NCBI GenBank assembly: GCA_900318335.1
Contig: ONKF01000031.1
Location: 1-34,627, forward strand
Length of the DNA: 34,627 bases
Reading direction: 5' to 3'
From: an uncultured Prevotellaceae bacterium
Lineage (GTDB): Bacteria > Bacteroidota > Bacteroidia > Bacteroidales > Muribaculaceae
Positions 32,917 through 34,627 of this stretch are shown in pieces. Positions within the stretch are counted from its first letter, which is position 1. Each line of letters opens with the position of its first letter. A program made the position numbers and the translations under genes. Under the pieces are notes generated by a model. The model saw nothing but the letters and a program-made list of their open reading frames with translations. It made no database searches and was not told the origin of the DNA.

Positions 32917-33450
32917 ATGGCAGAAAAAAGAATAATGAAGTATCGTGACGAGCTCGACAAGAGCTACGGTGTGGCGGGCATGGCGCTTGGCCTGTCAGTG
33001 CTTGAGGCCGATGACCTGTTCACAGCGGTCACGCTCGATGCCGAGGGACCTGGTTGCATCCAGTTCACGCCCGAGTTCTTCTTTGCCGGCAACCCCCGGT
33101 TGTCGCCGCGTGGTGCGTGGAAGTATATCCTGGGGCATTACCGCATCTCGGTGGGGCTGGCGGTTGCCAATGCCCTGTGCAGGCGCATGGTGCTTGACAA
33201 TGACAAGGTAGATGACAAGTTGCGTGACGAGTTGTTTAATGCTGCCTATGATGACGGGCGCGATTATTGCCATCTGGAGCGTGACGAGGTGGAACCCATC
33301 TTTGACGAGGCGTTCAACAAGATGATGCGCCTGTTCAATAATTCCCAGGTGAGAAAAGCGATGGATGCATTTGCCGACGCCCTGCAGCAGCGCCGCACGC
33401 TTTCACACATTGATGTGACCGATATCCTGCAACAGATGAACCTCATCTGA
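32917..33450 (+). CDS. Conserved-looking protein of unknown function
   Basis: 177 residues, soluble, mostly helical by appearance. Features: YGVAGMALGLSVLEADDLF, a Gly/Pro-rich middle (FFFAGNPRLSPRGAWKYIL), and a long helical C-terminal half ending QRRTLSHIDVTDILQQMNLI. No family recognised and no metal or catalytic motif. It starts 9 nt after rnhA, so the two are one transcription unit, and codon use matches its neighbours. ATG 32935 is a second possible start. Confidence 0.75.
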   Translation: MAEKRIMKYRDELDKSYGVAGMALGLSVLEADDLFTAVTLDAEGPGCIQFTPEFFFAGNPRLSPRGAWKYILGHYRISVGLAVANALCRRMVLDNDKVDDKLRDELFNAAYDDGRDYCHLERDEVEPIFDEAFNKMMRLFNNSQVRKAMDAFADALQQRRTLSHIDVTDILQQMNLI

Positions 33451-33521
33451 TTCTTCCCTTTTATTATTAATAATGTGTAGATCCAATTCACTTCAGTAAT
33501 TTCACTTAAAACTATCATACT

Positions 33522-34301
33522 ATGCAAACAGTACTTTTCCATTCGACGATATACGGTCCCATCCATAGCCGCAGGTTAGGAATGTCACTTGGTATCAACC
33601 TCATGCCCAACGATGGCAAGATTTGTTCGTTTGACTGCCTGTATTGCGAGGCTGGATTCAATGCCCAGGGACCCGGCAAGGACGGTGTGCCCACACGTGA
33701 GGCGGTCAAGAAACAGCTTAGGCACAAACTTGAGGAGATGAAGCAAGCGGGTCAGACCCTGGATGTCATCACCTTCTCGGGTAATGGCGAACCCACCCTG
33801 CACCCCGAGTTCAAGAAGGTGGTCGAGGACGTGCTTCGCCTGCGCACCGAGTATTTCCCCGATGCCAAGGTGTCGGTCCTGAGCAACTCGACCATGGCAG
33901 GCAAGCCTCAAGTGGTTGAAGCCTTGCTCAAGGTGGACAATAATATCCTCAAGCTCGACAGTGCCATCCCTCACACTTTCATTGCCATCAACCGCCCCGT
34001 TTCACCCAACTGCCTCCCCGAGGGCGTCATTGCCGACCTCAAGCGCTTCAACGGCCAGTGTGTGGTGCAGACCATCATGCTTCGTGGTGAGTTTGAAGGC
34101 AAGCACTTCGACAACACTACCGACGAGGAGCTGGATGCCCTCTTGAGTGCCTATCTCCAGATCAAGCCCCGTGAGGTCATGCTCTATAGCGTCGACCGCA
34201 AGACTCCGGCCGAGAATCTTGAGAAGGTAGGCAAGGAAGAACTGGAAAAAATCGCCCAGCGATTCCGCGATGCGGGCATCAAGGTTCAGGTCAACGCCTG
34301 A
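33522..34301 (+). CDS. Radical SAM protein
   Basis: 259 residues. The [4Fe-4S]/SAM motif is CSFDCLYC (C35, C39, C42), followed by the Gly-rich FSGNGEPTLHPEF and a TIM-barrel-like remainder (VSVLSNSTMAG, KLDSAIPHTF, VVQTIMLRGEF). It resembles COG0731-like stand-alone Fe-S oxidoreductases; no extra cluster domain or SPASM is present. Substrate unknown. It is preceded by a 71-nt gap without a clear promoter box and followed by a strong terminator. Confidence 0.9.
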   Translation: MQTVLFHSTIYGPIHSRRLGMSLGINLMPNDGKICSFDCLYCEAGFNAQGPGKDGVPTREAVKKQLRHKLEEMKQAGQTLDVITFSGNGEPTLHPEFKKVVEDVLRLRTEYFPDAKVSVLSNSTMAGKPQVVEALLKVDNNILKLDSAIPHTFIAINRPVSPNCLPEGVIADLKRFNGQCVVQTIMLRGEFEGKHFDNTTDEELDALLSAYLQIKPREVMLYSVDRKTPAENLEKVGKEELEKIAQRFRDAGIKVQVNA

Positions 34302-34322
34302 TAGCCGACCATAAACAATCTC

Positions 34323-34369
34323 ACAGGTGGTGTTTTTATTGCTAAACGATAAAATACCACCTGTATTTT
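34323..34369 (+). terminator. Terminator after the radical SAM gene
   Basis: ACAGGTGGT (34323-34331) pairs perfectly with ACCACCTGT (34356-34364); the arms extend inward through TTTTTAT/ATAAAA. ATTTTG follows. Confidence 0.8.
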
Positions 34370-34408
34370 GTTAACTGAGGTTAAATATAGAATTTTCTTC
34401 CTGAAATA

Positions 34409-34440
34409 TTTGGTGGGTAGCTGCGGCGGCTGTAATTTTG
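34409..34440 (+). promoter_or_regulatory. Full Bacteroidota promoter reading out of the window
   Basis: TTTG at 34409-34412, 20-nt spacer, TAATTTTG at 34433-34440. It drives the leader and gene beginning at 34541 or 34550. Confidence 0.75.
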
Positions 34441-34452
34441 CAACGCTTTTCG

Positions 34453-34490
34453 GCTCACGAGATGCATGAATTGAGTGAGCGGTTTTTTTT
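34453..34490 (+). terminator. Hairpin plus T8 in a leader: possible attenuator
   Basis: GCTCAC (34453-34458) pairs with GTGAGC (34475-34480) and eight T follow at 34483-34490, all between the promoter and the next ORF. A 14-codon frame (34462-34506, MHELSERFFLTPFR) runs through the hairpin and T8 and could be a leader peptide. The stem is short, so this is only a candidate. Confidence 0.4.
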
Positions 34491-34540
34491 GACGCCTTTT
34501 CGGTAGGGGTCGGGAAAGACGGGAAGCCGAGATCATTGAA

Positions 34541-34627
34541 ATGTTTGCAATGAGGAAATTGACAGTGCAGAGACAAGGAAAAGGAAATCCCGAGTCCACG
34601 TCAAGATTCCGTTCAAAGACAGGTAAA
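34541..34627 (+). CDS. Start of an unrecognised gene, 3' partial
   Basis: 29 codons are visible, open to the window edge: MFAMRKLTVQRQGKG then NPESTSRFRSKTGK. ATG 34550 (MRKLTV) is an alternative start. The strongly basic N-terminus would suit a nucleic-acid-binding protein, but too little is seen to assign a family. A promoter lies 100 nt upstream with a hairpin/T8 in the leader. Confidence 0.45.
   Translation, partial: MFAMRKLTVQRQGKGNPESTSRFRSKTGK

Overview
The window reads as a chromosomal segment of a Bacteroidota bacterium, most likely order Bacteroidales. The sequence shows Bacteroidota-type -7 promoter boxes (TAnnTTTG, several with TTTG 19-20 nt upstream) and almost no Shine-Dalgarno sites. 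Families typical of the phylum are present: DUF4834, DUF4254, a NagB/PIG-L fusion, a FISUMP-like lipoprotein and Bacteroidota-type fumarate reductase. A Muribaculaceae-like gut lineage is an inference only. I see no rRNA, tRNA, CRISPR, transposase, integrase or phage gene; the content is mostly core metabolism with a few lineage-specific loci.

Layout. 1-2.8 kb: end of the succinate dehydrogenase/fumarate reductase operon (flavoprotein cut by the window edge and with a frame-disrupted C-terminus, then the iron-sulfur subunit). 2.8-6.4 kb: a GYF/CD225-type membrane protein, a convergent DMT transporter, and a FISUMP-like lipoprotein flanked by two copies of an 86-bp hairpin repeat. 6.4-12.3 kb, minus strand: succinyl/acetyl-CoA transferase, glucose-6-phosphate isomerase, a GNAT-like protein, a frame-disrupted small membrane ORF, and a double-zinc-ribbon membrane protein. 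12.3-15.2 kb, minus strand: psuG, psuK (pseudouridine breakdown) and an esterase. 15.4-19.7 kb, plus strand: SDR oxidoreductase, ribF, upp, nadB, closed by a strong bidirectional terminator. 19.7-21.5 kb, minus strand: psd, pssA, DUF4834 (phosphatidylethanolamine synthesis). 21.7-24.3 kb, plus strand: a vWA protein, a 76-residue protein and a 463-residue protein of unknown function, the most plausible undescribed system here. 24.3-26.3 kb, minus strand: NagB-like/PIG-L fusion. 26.4-34.3 kb, plus strand: miaB, DUF4254, two paralogous GT9 glycosyltransferases, an NAD-dependent epimerase, aroK, RNase H1, an unknown protein and a radical SAM protein. 34.3-34.6 kb: terminator, new promoter, hairpin/T8 leader and the start of an unrecognised gene.

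How genes work together. Fumarate reductase and the CoA transferase fit a succinate/acetate fermentation. PsuK and PsuG turn pseudouridine into uracil and ribose 5-phosphate, and Upp, encoded 3 kb away, can return uracil to UMP. Psd and PssA are consecutive steps of PE synthesis with overlapping genes. DUF4254, the two GT9 genes and the epimerase look like a small envelope-glycan locus.
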